Below are positions 43,518 to 52,304 of a stretch of DNA of 64,000 nt, one piece after another. This stretch comes from Cyclobacteriaceae bacterium (GTDB lineage Bacteria > Bacteroidota > Bacteroidia > Cytophagales > Cyclobacteriaceae). Where the stretch lies: assembly GCA_020436165.1 (NCBI GenBank), contig JAGQYI010000047.1, forward strand, positions 1 to 64,000, written 5' to 3'. The position numbers and the translations under genes are program-made. Under the pieces are notes generated by a model. The model worked only from the letters and a program-made list of their open reading frames with translations. It had not been told where the DNA came from and did no database searches. Each line of letters begins with the position of its first letter. The first letter of the stretch is position 1.

Positions 43518-45422
43518 GTGAGACATGTAAGGTTTTCGATTCTTTTTGCACTGCTTTATGTAATAAGCTTCATGCTTTTTGGGCAACCTGTTGATTCCAC
43601 AAGGAATGAAAGCCCTGAGAAATCAGCTTATGAATTGGTGCTTTCCTTTCAACAGCTGAGCCCGCAAGCAAGTATTGCTAAAACAGATTCTGTTTTAGCC
43701 CATGCGGTTTTTACCAAAAACTCAATTTGGGGGCAGAAGAGTCTCGCCTTGCGACTGTCTTATTTAAGAAGAGGGGGAGCCTATGAAGAAGTGATAAAGG
43801 AAGGCAATCAATTGTTTCCAAGCCTAACAGATGAAGAAGCAAAGTTTACTGCAGCTCGGGCCATAAGCATAAGCTATCGAAAAATAGATCAATACGAATC
43901 GGCTATGAGTTGGGCGGTAAAACTTGAAAAGCTGGCCGAAGCTGAAAACAACCTGGTGCACCTGCACAGGGCATTGCAAAACATGGCCAACCTGCATTCC
44001 GTGCTTGGTGAGTACACCTCTTCTATCAAGCTCGAGCGTAAATTGTTGGGCATTGCCGATAGCCTAAAAAATGGAGAGTTGCAGGTGCTGGATCGGTGTA
44101 ATTTGGCTTCGTCCTACATCGATCTACGGCAATACGATTCGGCTCACTATTACTTTAATGAGGCACTGGGCCAATCAGAGCAATTGCAAAGCGAAAAATA
44201 CCTGGCTCTTATCCATTACAATATGGGAAGCCTCTACCGCAGACAGGAAGAATACCCAAAGGCAATTGCCTCATTAACCAAATGTATTGAGGAAGCCAGC
44301 AACCCCTTACAGCCCGATATACTCTCGCGTGCATATTACCTTATGGCTGATTGCCAAAATTTAGTAGGCTCGTACAGCAAAGCGATGTTGTTCTTACAAA
44401 AAGGCTACGAGTTTGCTAACGAGTACCATCTTCTACAAGACAATATCTACCTTATGGAACTGGACTACCAGATGAAACAACAGAAAGGTGACTATAACGA
44501 AGCAATAGCAATTTTGGAAAAATTGCGTGTGCTTGAAGACAGCCTGCTCAACACCGAGCGCATACGATCCATTAAGGAGATGGAAGCAAAGTACGAGAAC
44601 GAGAAAAAGGAGCGAGAAATAGATCGATTAACAAGTACTTCAGAAATTCAGCTCCTTACCATCAAGCAACAGCGTATTCTTATTGTTTCTGTAACAGCCA
44701 TTTTTATTCTGGCTTTTGTACTGGTGTACTTATTTATCAGGCAGCGAAGCCTCAAAAAGGATATGCAGTTGGTAAACACCGAGAATCAGTTGCTTAGGTC
44801 GCAAATGAATCCTCATTTCATTTTTAATGCGTTAAGTGCAATTCAACGCTTTATTTATCAGCAAAAAGACCCGGTTGAGATAGCTGATTATCTGGGGCAG
44901 TTTTCGCGCCTTACTCGAATGATCCTCGAAAACTCAAGCGAAGAGCTTATTCGTTTGGATGAGGAGGTGGAGTTTATCCACCATTACCTGCAACTGCAAC
45001 AATTGAGGTTTGATGAGCCCTTTGCCTACAAAGTGGAGCAGGAGGATGATTCATTTAATGATCAAACATTTTTGTTGCCTCCCATGATTGTACAACCGTT
45101 TATTGAAAATGCAATTGAGCATGGGTTATTGAAAAAATCGGAAGGTAATGGAGAGCTTTTGGTGCGTTTTTCTTTAATCGATGCGAAACAATTGAAAATT
45201 GAGGTACAGGATAATGGAGTTGGCAAAAGCAAGTCTGACTTTGATAAGAAGAATAGCAAGCATCGTTCTATGGCCATTAAAATAACGCAGGAGCGGCTGG
45301 GCATAGTAGAAAAAAGATACAAAGGAAGCGCCAAACTGAGTGTAGCCGATCGTGAAGAAAACGGTGAAGTTAAAGGAACTTTAGTTACCATTGTACTACC
45401 GGCTATAACCCAGAGCATATGA
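43518..45422 (+). CDS. TPR-containing sensor histidine kinase (LytS/HPK7-8 class)
   Basis: A 634-residue kinase starting at GTG 43518. A signal or N-terminal anchor (FSILFALLYVISFMLFG) is followed by about 7 periplasmic TPR units (residues 50-360), a transmembrane helix at about 390-412, and a cytoplasmic His_kinase domain with MNPHFIFNAL (phospho-acceptor His433). An HATPase domain follows (PFIENAIEHGLL, VQDNGVGKS). It overlaps the response regulator gene by 4 nt. The TPR sensor part suggests a protein or peptide signal in the periplasm. Confidence 0.94.
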   Translation: MRHVRFSILFALLYVISFMLFGQPVDSTRNESPEKSAYELVLSFQQLSPQASIAKTDSVLAHAVFTKNSIWGQKSLALRLSYLRRGGAYEEVIKEGNQLFPSLTDEEAKFTAARAISISYRKIDQYESAMSWAVKLEKLAEAENNLVHLHRALQNMANLHSVLGEYTSSIKLERKLLGIADSLKNGELQVLDRCNLASSYIDLRQYDSAHYYFNEALGQSEQLQSEKYLALIHYNMGSLYRRQEEYPKAIASLTKCIEEASNPLQPDILSRAYYLMADCQNLVGSYSKAMLFLQKGYEFANEYHLLQDNIYLMELDYQMKQQKGDYNEAIAILEKLRVLEDSLLNTERIRSIKEMEAKYENEKKEREIDRLTSTSEIQLLTIKQQRILIVSVTAIFILAFVLVYLFIRQRSLKKDMQLVNTENQLLRSQMNPHFIFNALSAIQRFIYQQKDPVEIADYLGQFSRLTRMILENSSEELIRLDEEVEFIHHYLQLQQLRFDEPFAYKVEQEDDSFNDQTFLLPPMIVQPFIENAIEHGLLKKSEGNGELLVRFSLIDAKQLKIEVQDNGVGKSKSDFDKKNSKHRSMAIKITQERLGIVEKRYKGSAKLSVADREENGEVKGTLVTIVLPAITQSI

Positions 45423-46168
45423 TAAGCGCTTTACTCGTTGACGATGAAATCCATTTCATAGAAACCCTGAAAGCCATATGCAGCAAAATCGAAGATATTA
45501 AAGTGGTGGGTGAAGCCAGAAGCGTTAAATCGGGCATTGCTGCTATAAAGCAACACAAACCCGATGTGGTTTTTCTTGATGTAGAAATGGATGACGGCAC
45601 CGGTTTTGACTTGCTGCGTAGTATAGAACAGATTGACTTTCATGTGGTTTTTGTTACCGCCCACGATAAATATGCCATTGAAGCATTTCGTTTTAGTGCA
45701 CTCGATTATTTATTAAAACCAATTATTTCTTCTGAGTTGTTTAGCACCATTGCTAAGCTTAGGGATAAACTCAACAAAGAAAAATTATCGGAACAGGTAA
45801 GTGTTTTTTTGCAAAACATGGCCACACCCAAACAACCGAATAAGATTGTACTCAAAGAATCTGATGCCATTCATGTAGTGAATGTGGAAGAAATTTTGTA
45901 CTGCGAGGCAGGCGGTAGTTACACTACCTTTTTGTTATCGGATGGCAGAAAAATAACCGTATCTCAAAATTTAAAGGAATACGAAGACCTTCTTGGCTCT
46001 ACGGGATTTTTACGGGTGCATCGTGCCTACCTGGTTAACCTTTCCAAGATCAAAAAACTCGATAAATCTGACGGTGGAATTTTGATACTTACCGGTGATG
46101 TTTCCCTGCCTGTTTCCGTTCGAAAGAGAGATGCACTCATTCAGGCTATTTCTAATTTAAACGCTTAA
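45419..46168 (+). CDS. LytTR-family response regulator
   Basis: A 249-residue regulator with receiver domain (VDDE at 7-10, phosphorylation site Asp54 in VVFLDVEM, Lys108 region LKPIIS). A LytTR DNA-binding domain covers the last 100 residues (YCEAGGSYTTFLLSDGRKITVSQNLKEYEDLL, FLRVHRAYLVNL). It is paired with the preceding kinase. The downstream lipoprotein and adhesin genes in the same direction are the nearest candidate targets. Confidence 0.95.
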   Translation: MISALLVDDEIHFIETLKAICSKIEDIKVVGEARSVKSGIAAIKQHKPDVVFLDVEMDDGTGFDLLRSIEQIDFHVVFVTAHDKYAIEAFRFSALDYLLKPIISSELFSTIAKLRDKLNKEKLSEQVSVFLQNMATPKQPNKIVLKESDAIHVVNVEEILYCEAGGSYTTFLLSDGRKITVSQNLKEYEDLLGSTGFLRVHRAYLVNLSKIKKLDKSDGGILILTGDVSLPVSVRKRDALIQAISNLNA

Positions 46169-46279
46169 GAATATTTTTTATACGCTTGTGTATTGATGAG
46201 CTACGCTCATCCATTTCTGAGTTTTCTGTCTTTCTATAAATCTATTTTCGTTGAAACAACTTTAAAAAAAACGAAAAAG

Positions 46280-46708
46280 ATGATTGGAAAAAGAAAGGCC
46301 TTTTGGGTGTTTTTGGCTTTAGTGGCTTTTGGCGTTGGTTCATGCAAAAAGAAAACCGTGGTAAATCTTGCCGATCAACGGAAAAAAGAACTGGTAGCTG
46401 TTTGGGGCTTGGCTAGTGTGAAAAATGACAATGTGGATGTTACCTGGCAGTTTACAGACTTTGAGCTTATGCTAAATGCCGATTTGACCTTTATTACGGT
46501 TAGTGGCGGTAATGCATGGCCGGTAACGGGCACCTTCATTCTCAATGAAAAAGACATTAATTTACTTACCCGCAGCGATGGTGTAGAAGTAAATATTGAT
46601 GATATCTCCTCATCAGATCTCAAACTTTCCTTTCAGGTAAACAACATTAATGGAGGGCGCACCGAAGGCATTACCGGAAATTTCACTTTTTCACTTCTAA
46701 AGCAATAA
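46280..46708 (+). CDS. lipocalin-like hypothetical lipoprotein
   Basis: A 142-residue protein from the ATG at 46280, chosen because it gives a lipoprotein signal (VAFGVGSC); the longer frame from 46193 adds 29 residues with no function. The mature part has the small beta-barrel pattern of lipocalin-like domains in Bacteroidota (KKELVAVWGLASVK, NADLTFITV, GTFILNEKDINL). It ends 3 nt before the adhesin gene, so both are likely co-transcribed. Confidence 0.8.
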   Translation: MIGKRKAFWVFLALVAFGVGSCKKKTVVNLADQRKKELVAVWGLASVKNDNVDVTWQFTDFELMLNADLTFITVSGGNAWPVTGTFILNEKDINLLTRSDGVEVNIDDISSSDLKLSFQVNNINGGRTEGITGNFTFSLLKQ

Positions 46709-46711
46709 CTC

Positions 46712-49414
46712 ATGAAAGAGATATATGTATTGTTCTTCCTAAGCCTGGTAAGCATAAGTTTACTACAGGCTCAGGTGGTTTTAGTGGCAGCTGATGCTAC
46801 AGGTAACAATGATGGAACCAGTTGGGCAGACGCCTACACCGATTTACAGGATGCAATAGCTTTTGTAAATGGTACGAGTGGTAGTTATCAGATTTGGGTT
46901 AAAGCAGGTACTTATTACCCAACCACTACTACAGATAGAAGTATTCGTTTTGAGCTTACTGCACCTTCAACCAAGTTGTATGGAGGGTTTAACGGCACCG
47001 AATCACTGTTAGCTGATAGAGATCCTAAAGCCAATGTCACCATTCTTTCTGGAAATATTGGCGATCCTGGCTTGGCCACAGACAACAGCTATTCACTCAT
47101 AAATTTTGCCAGTGTAACTCAGGTAATCGATGGATTTACAATTCAGGATATCTATGGCGGTACCAGTTATCCGGATACTTATGGTGCAGTTTATCAGAAT
47201 CCTGGGTTGTTTGGTCATATAGTGTCCAATTGTATTTTTAAGAACAATTATGGGCCAATAAATGCCAGTACAGTATATATGAATTCAAATCTTTCTGAGT
47301 TATCAAACTGCATTTTCATGAACAATGATGGCCCAGCCGTAGTGGCTGTTTATTCGGGCACTAGTAAAATAGAAAGTAATTTATTTATCAACAATCCTAA
47401 TTCAGTAGCTATTGATGTTAGCATTTTCTCCAGCGGGTATGATATTGTAAACAACACATTTTATAACAATTTGACAGGTACAACAATTGCTGGTAATAAT
47501 CATGAGGTTTATAATAATATTTACTGGGGTAATGGAACCGAAATTTCTCCTGGAAGTGCAATATTAACCCACAATATTATTGAAGGTACGACTGACCCCA
47601 ACAATTATGATTTTGATCCCGGTTTTAAAGATGCAATGAATGAGGACTTTAGTCTTTCTGTTTGCTCAGCAGCTCGTAATTTGGGTATAAACACTAAGGT
47701 TACGTTATCCGAAGATATTGCCGGCAACACACGTATTTTCGATACCACAGTCGATCTAGGAGCATACGAGGTGCAGGGTTTTGATATTCAAATTAATGCG
47801 ATAGAAACACTGGGTGTAGCTTGCTTTGGCGAATCTACCGGACAAGCAGGGGTAGGGGCGACCGGTGGCGTTGGCGACTTGGAATATAGTTTAGATGGTA
47901 CTAACTATCAATCTAATGCTGTGTTTTCTGATTTGCCTTCAGGTAGTTATTCTTTGTATGTGCGCGATGCAGATGGCTGTATGGATACGGATAATTTTAC
48001 GATCAATGAGCTATCCGCCTCAGTATTGACAGCTTCAATCACAGTTACGAATGTTGCTTGCCATGGAGATGCAACAGGCGAAATTTCGGTTGCTGCCAGT
48101 GGAGGAACGGCTCCTTATGAGTATTCATTGGATGGAACAACGTATCAATCTTCCACTACATTTGCTTCCTTAGGTGCTGGCAGTTTTAATGTGTATGTGA
48201 GAGATATAGTAGGATGTGTAAAAACATATAGTACTACCGTAAATGAGCCAACTGAGATCACATTAACCACATTTGTTATACATGATGTAAGTTGCAACGG
48301 AGCCTCAGATGGAAGTATTGATGTGGAAGCAACCGGAGGAAATGGAGGTGCTTTTACCTATTCAATTGCGGCAAATTCATCTTCCAGAGTGAGCTATACT
48401 TCTCTGATTAATTTGGCAGCGGGTGACTATGAAATAACTGTAGCCGATGGTTTAGGATGCGAAGCAGTTTTTCCTGCTACTGTAACTGAGCCGGATGCTC
48501 TTGATGCTACACTTGCTATAACTGATTTGCCTTGTAAAGGAACAGGTACAGGAAGTATTGATGCACTTGCTACCGGAGGTACTGCTCCGTATGAGTACAG
48601 CATAGATGGTGGTTCCAATTACCAGTCAACAGAAATATTTTCAGGGTTAACATTGGGTGCTTATACGCTAATTGTGAAGGATGCCAATAATTGTACAATA
48701 ACAGCTATGGGTATTATTAGTGAGCCAGACGCGTTAACGATGACTCTTTCAGGAACCGATTTGCAATGTAATAATGATAGTTCAGGTGATATAACTGCTA
48801 GTGTTAGCGGAGGAACAGCTCCCTACGAATACAGTCTGGATGGTGTAAATTTTCAATCAAGCAATGAATTTACCTCATTAGCTGCCGGAAGTAATCAGGT
48901 AACAGTTAAAGATGCTAATGGTTGTGAAACCGACCAAAGCATAACTTTATTGGAGCCAAATAAGCTTACAATTACAGCTACTTTTGATGGAAGTCAGGTG
49001 ATTGTATCAGGAGCAGGTGGTACACTGCCATACCTTTATGCGGTGGGTAATGAGACTCCGCAAGCATCGGATAGCTTTGTTTTAGGCAACGGGCAATACA
49101 CGTTTTTAGTAATTGACGATAATGGTTGCGAAGCCACCACTGACCAGCAGATACTGGTTACAGGCGTAGACCCAACCAGCTTGGTTAATGTTAAAATATT
49201 CCCAAATCCTGTTCAGGACAAGCTTTATCTTTCTTCGAAAGAAAAAATTAGAGAAGTGAGTTTTGTAGGAATGGATGGACGTATTGAGCTATTGAAAAAC
49301 AGCGATACTCACAACCGAACCATTGATGTTAGTGGATTAAAAAAGGGGTATTATGTTATTCGAATAGAGTTTGAAAGAGGTGAGACCATTTATCAAAAGT
49401 TGATTAAGGAGTAG
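46712..49414 (+). CDS. T9SS-exported SprB-repeat adhesin with beta-helix domain
   Basis: A 900-residue cell-surface protein. Signal peptide (1-20); a right-handed beta-helix region with NDGTSWADAYTDLQDAI at about 30-350; then five SprB repeats of about 78 residues from residue 360, each with a Cys near the start (VACFGES, VACHGDA, VSCNGAS, LPCKGTG, LQCNNDS) and a second in DGC/NNC, plus a degenerate sixth. A T9SS type A sorting domain (FPNPVQDKLYL, ending YYVIRIEFERGETIYQKLIKE) closes it. SprB repeats occur in gliding-motility adhesins. Ends at a strong terminator. Confidence 0.93.
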   Translation: MKEIYVLFFLSLVSISLLQAQVVLVAADATGNNDGTSWADAYTDLQDAIAFVNGTSGSYQIWVKAGTYYPTTTTDRSIRFELTAPSTKLYGGFNGTESLLADRDPKANVTILSGNIGDPGLATDNSYSLINFASVTQVIDGFTIQDIYGGTSYPDTYGAVYQNPGLFGHIVSNCIFKNNYGPINASTVYMNSNLSELSNCIFMNNDGPAVVAVYSGTSKIESNLFINNPNSVAIDVSIFSSGYDIVNNTFYNNLTGTTIAGNNHEVYNNIYWGNGTEISPGSAILTHNIIEGTTDPNNYDFDPGFKDAMNEDFSLSVCSAARNLGINTKVTLSEDIAGNTRIFDTTVDLGAYEVQGFDIQINAIETLGVACFGESTGQAGVGATGGVGDLEYSLDGTNYQSNAVFSDLPSGSYSLYVRDADGCMDTDNFTINELSASVLTASITVTNVACHGDATGEISVAASGGTAPYEYSLDGTTYQSSTTFASLGAGSFNVYVRDIVGCVKTYSTTVNEPTEITLTTFVIHDVSCNGASDGSIDVEATGGNGGAFTYSIAANSSSRVSYTSLINLAAGDYEITVADGLGCEAVFPATVTEPDALDATLAITDLPCKGTGTGSIDALATGGTAPYEYSIDGGSNYQSTEIFSGLTLGAYTLIVKDANNCTITAMGIISEPDALTMTLSGTDLQCNNDSSGDITASVSGGTAPYEYSLDGVNFQSSNEFTSLAAGSNQVTVKDANGCETDQSITLLEPNKLTITATFDGSQVIVSGAGGTLPYLYAVGNETPQASDSFVLGNGQYTFLVIDDNGCEATTDQQILVTGVDPTSLVNVKIFPNPVQDKLYLSSKEKIREVSFVGMDGRIELLKNSDTHNRTIDVSGLKKGYYVIRIEFERGETIYQKLIKE

Positions 49415-49440
49415 AATACGCACTTTCTCTCGATGAAAGT

Positions 49441-49470
49441 AAAAAAGGAACCTAATTGGTTCCTTTTTTT
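49441..49470 (+). terminator. intrinsic terminator after the adhesin gene
   Basis: AAAAAAGGAACC and GGTTCCTTTTTTT form a 12-bp stem with a TAATT loop, 27 nt after the stop. With A and T runs on both sides it can act in both directions, serving also as the end of the transaldolase gene transcript. Confidence 0.85.
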
Positions 49471-49519
49471 ACTTAACAATATAATGCTCCAGTCTTTATT
49501 ATACCCTCTAAGTTTTGAC

Positions 49520-50473
49520 TCAGTTATGCAACGCCAGCATTCTTTCTTCAATCAATTTTTCAAGCTTACGAATGTCCTGGGCAAACACCCTAATTCCTTC
49601 AGCGGTTTTCTCTGTTGCCATAGCGTTTTCATTGTACTCCCAACGGAAATTTTCTTCGGTTAGGTCGAATCGTTCAATTTCCATTTCAGAAGCTTTTTGT
49701 TCGAAAAGTTTTTGTTCAATAGGCGTATTACTTGCAGCAAGTTCGCTTAAAAGAGCCGGACTGATGGTAAGTAAGTCACAACCGGCAAGTTCAAGAATTT
49801 CTCCCTTGTTTCGGAAACTGGCACCCATCACTTCAGTAGTATATCCAAATTTCTTATAGTAATTGTAAATCTGTTTTACTGAAAGTACTCCAGGGTCTTC
49901 GGCAGAACTAAAATCTCTTCCTTCTGCTTTTTTGTACCAGTCAAGAATTCTTCCTACAAAAGGGGAGATAAGCGTGGTATTGGCTTCTGCACATGCTACA
50001 GCTTGTGCCAAAGAAAAAAGTAATGTCATGTTACAATGGATTCCCTCTTTTTCCAATTCCTTTGATGCCTGAATACCTTCCCAGGTGGAAGCTATTTTAA
50101 TTAATACTCTTTCCTTATCAATACCCAATTTGGTATACAAGTCAATAATTGTTTTTGCTTTCTCAATTGTCGCCTTTGTATCGAAAGACAAGCGGGCATC
50201 TACCTCGGTTGATACTCTTCCAGGTACTATTTCCAGTATCTTTTGCCCAAATAAAACCAGAACGTAATCCATAATTCCATCAACATCTTTTGAAGAATTC
50301 TCTCTTATTGCTTTATCAAGAATTTCTTCGTATTGAGGCATTTCAATAGCTTTCAATATAAGGGATGGATTTGTGGTAGCGTCTTGAGGCCTAAACTGAG
50401 CTAGCTGTTTAAAGTCACCTGTATCAGCAACTACTGTAGTTAATTCTTTCAGTTGGTCTAGTTGAGATTGCAT
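49520..50473 (-). CDS. tal: transaldolase
   Basis: A 317-residue class I aldolase-fold transaldolase of the TalB subgroup. It begins [19 protein letters not shown], has [10 protein letters not shown], and [22 protein letters not shown] with the Schiff-base Lys at about residue 131. [21 protein letters not shown] and [14 protein letters not shown] follow. It moves a dihydroxyacetone unit in the non-oxidative pentose phosphate pathway. Monocistronic. Confidence 0.96.
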   Translation of the reverse strand: MQSQLDQLKELTTVVADTGDFKQLAQFRPQDATTNPSLILKAIEMPQYEEILDKAIRENSSKDVDGIMDYVLVLFGQKILEIVPGRVSTEVDARLSFDTKATIEKAKTIIDLYTKLGIDKERVLIKIASTWEGIQASKELEKEGIHCNMTLLFSLAQAVACAEANTTLISPFVGRILDWYKKAEGRDFSSAEDPGVLSVKQIYNYYKKFGYTTEVMGASFRNKGEILELAGCDLLTISPALLSELAASNTPIEQKLFEQKASEMEIERFDLTEENFRWEYNENAMATEKTAEGIRVFAQDIRKLEKLIEERMLALHN

Positions 50474-50605
50474 TTTTTGCTTAGAGTAAGTTGATATTAT
50501 TTGTCTTTTCTTTTAAAGAATAGAAATTCACATCTTAGCAACAATTTTAAAAAAATAAACTGGTTAATGACCACGCAAGGCTAAATTTAATAGATTTTTA
50601 TACGA

Positions 50606-51268
50606 ATGAAAGGAATAATTTTTGACCAGGATGGAACTATGATTGATAATATGATGGTGCATCATAGGGCATGGCAAAGGATATTGAAAGAACTTGGACT
50701 GGATATGCTGATTGAAGAGGTAATGGAAAAAGTGCATGGCATTAATGAGGAAATATTGCAAAGATTGTTTGGAGATAAATACACTTTGGAGGAGCGACAA
50801 CGGATTTCACGTGAAAAAGAAGCTGAATACAGAGAAATTTACAGGCCTCAACTGAAATTGGTTGATGGCTTGGATATTTTTCTTAAAGAAGCAAAAGCCA
50901 ATGGTATTTTAATGGGCGTGGCAACGGCTGCACCGCCTGAAAATATGGATTTTGTATTGGATGGGTTAAATATTAGGGATTTGTTTAAGACGACTTTGAA
51001 CGCTCATGATGTAAAAAGGGGAAAGCCTGATCCTGAGGTTTATTTAAAAGCAGCAAGAGCATTAGACCTGGAGCCAACAGAATGTATTGTATTTGAAGAT
51101 AGCCCTACAGGTGCCCGTTCTGCATTTAATGCCGGCATACCAGTAATTGTTGTTAAAACAACCCACAAAGAAAAAGATTTTGAGGGCATACCTGTCCTCC
51201 GATTTATTAATGATTTTACCGAAATATCTTTTGAACGAACAAAAAGTGAAACTGTATTCCTGAATTGA
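50606..51268 (+). CDS. HAD-superfamily hydrolase, beta-phosphoglucomutase-like
   Basis: A 220-residue HAD subfamily IA protein: motif I DQDGTMIDN at residues 7-15 with both catalytic Asp residues, a four-helix cap, motif II VATAA, motif III KRGKPDPE, motif IV VFEDSPTGARSAFNAG. It dephosphorylates or isomerises a small phospho-metabolite in the cytoplasm; the cap resembles beta-phosphoglucomutase and sugar phosphatases. Convergent with a degenerate GIY-YIG gene, 2 nt apart. Confidence 0.92.
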   Translation: MKGIIFDQDGTMIDNMMVHHRAWQRILKELGLDMLIEEVMEKVHGINEEILQRLFGDKYTLEERQRISREKEAEYREIYRPQLKLVDGLDIFLKEAKANGILMGVATAAPPENMDFVLDGLNIRDLFKTTLNAHDVKRGKPDPEVYLKAARALDLEPTECIVFEDSPTGARSAFNAGIPVIVVKTTHKEKDFEGIPVLRFINDFTEISFERTKSETVFLN

Positions 51269-51270
51269 AA

Positions 51271-51480
51271 TCATAAAGGATCAAACAATTTACTACATAT
51301 AATATTCATGCAGAGGCACTTGAAAAATGTAAGTTCCCAATCACCGACCTTTGCAGTATATTTTTTATTACCGTAATGCCGAGCAAGATGAAGTTCTAAA
51401 CGTTGATCTGTTTCTAATTCGGTGGAGCCGGTATAGAATCTATCGTGTGATGGACTATATAGAATATAACAGTATGCCAT
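51271..51480 (-). pseudogene. truncated GIY-YIG endonuclease-family gene
   Basis: The 69 residues begin MAYCYILYSPSHDRFYTGSTELETDQRLELH and continue HYGNKKYTAKVGDWELTFF, the N-terminal half of a small GIY-YIG protein (CYILYS replaces GIYYIG). Intact members continue for another 25-40 residues with a helix that carries the conserved Glu. Here the frame shifts into CLCMNIICSKLFDPL and stops against the HAD gene. This is a decayed copy beside a tRNA gene. Confidence 0.7.
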
Positions 51481-51483
51481 AAT

Positions 51484-51513
51484 AAAAAAGCCTCAACATA
51501 TTGCTGAGGCTTT
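51484..51513 (-). terminator. intrinsic terminator of the tRNA gene
   Basis: On the minus strand AAAGCCTCA and TGAGGCTTT form a 9-bp stem with a 9-nt loop followed by TTT-ATT. It starts 7 nt beyond the 3' end of the tRNA and closes its transcript. Confidence 0.85.
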
Positions 51514-51519
51514 AAAAAG

Positions 51520-51593
51520 TGGGCCCACCTGGGCTCGAACCAGGGACCCCTTGATTATGAGTCAAGTGCTCTAACCAGCTGAGCTATAGGCCC
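51520..51593 (-). tRNA. tRNA with CAU anticodon, probably tRNA-Ile2 (lysidine type)
   Basis: A 74-nt cloverleaf: acceptor GGGCCTA/TGGGCCC, D arm GCTC-AGCTGGTTA-GAGC, anticodon stem CTTGA/TCAAG with loop CTCATAA, T arm CCTGG-TTCGAGC-CCAGG, discriminator A. CCA is not encoded. The anticodon is CAU. The acceptor pairs C4-G69 and C5-G68 are the bases known in E. coli tRNA-Ile2 to be read by TilS, and the flanking GACTCATAATC also matches that tRNA. This favours tRNA-Ile(CAU) over elongator Met. It does not start with the initiator C1-A72 mismatch. Confidence 0.93.
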
Positions 51594-51674
51594 TTCAAAA
51601 ACATCCTTTTCGATGCCTTGAATTTGGGAGTGCAATGTTACATATTTGCCTCCTATTCACAAAGAAAGCGAGTG

Positions 51675-52304
51675 GTGAAATTACTACCAAAAAACCTTGA
51701 AGCAATCATTTTTGATTTGGGTGGTGTTGTTCTCAACCTAGATCCCCAACGAACGATTCAAGCTTTTGCACAGTCAACAGGTTTACCGGAACAAAAGCTG
51801 GTTGAAGTGAGTAAGTATGATCTGTTTAAGCAATTTGAAAAAGGGTTGATAACTGCCCCTGCTTTCAGGAGTGGGTTGAATGAATTATTTAGAGCTAACT
51901 ACCCGGACAAAACGATAGACGATGCATGGAATGCCATGTTGCTTGATCTTCCTTTGGATCGACTTCAACTGTTGGAAAGCCTAAGGGCGCGGTATAAGAC
52001 ATTTGTTCTAAGTAATACGAATGATATACACATTGCGGCTTTTGATGAAATTGTCAGCGCTGCAACAGGTGGCCAGCCAATTCAAAATTATTTTGACGAG
52101 GTGTATTATTCACATAAGGTAGGCATGCGTAAGCCTGATGCTGAGATTTTCGAAATGGTGCTCAAAAAGAATTCCCTCCATCCATCAAAAACTTTGTTTA
52201 TAGATGACACTTTAGAACACATAGAATCTGCAAACCGATTAGGTTTGCACACCTGGCATTTAACTGATCAGGACGAACTTTTCGCTGTTTTTAAAAATGA
52301 GTAA
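51675..52304 (+). CDS. HAD-superfamily phosphatase, YihX-like
   Basis: A 209-residue protein from the GTG at 51675, with AAAGAAAG as a possible ribosome site 7 nt upstream; an open frame runs back to a TTG at 51618. Motif I is FDLGGVVLNLD, with Gly in place of the second Asp as in YihX-type phosphatases. Then come VLSNTNDIH, a KPDAEIFE motif and FIDDTLEHIESA. It dephosphorylates sugar phosphates or similar. Its end overlaps the M50 gene by 8 nt. Confidence 0.88.
   Translation: MKLLPKNLEAIIFDLGGVVLNLDPQRTIQAFAQSTGLPEQKLVEVSKYDLFKQFEKGLITAPAFRSGLNELFRANYPDKTIDDAWNAMLLDLPLDRLQLLESLRARYKTFVLSNTNDIHIAAFDEIVSAATGGQPIQNYFDEVYYSHKVGMRKPDAEIFEMVLKKNSLHPSKTLFIDDTLEHIESANRLGLHTWHLTDQDELFAVFKNE

Noticed and set aside
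46195-46211. GATGAGC-TAC-GCTCATC hairpin after the LytTR gene as terminator
   Set aside because: No T-run follows; the stem is short. It may be a leader structure but nothing more can be said.
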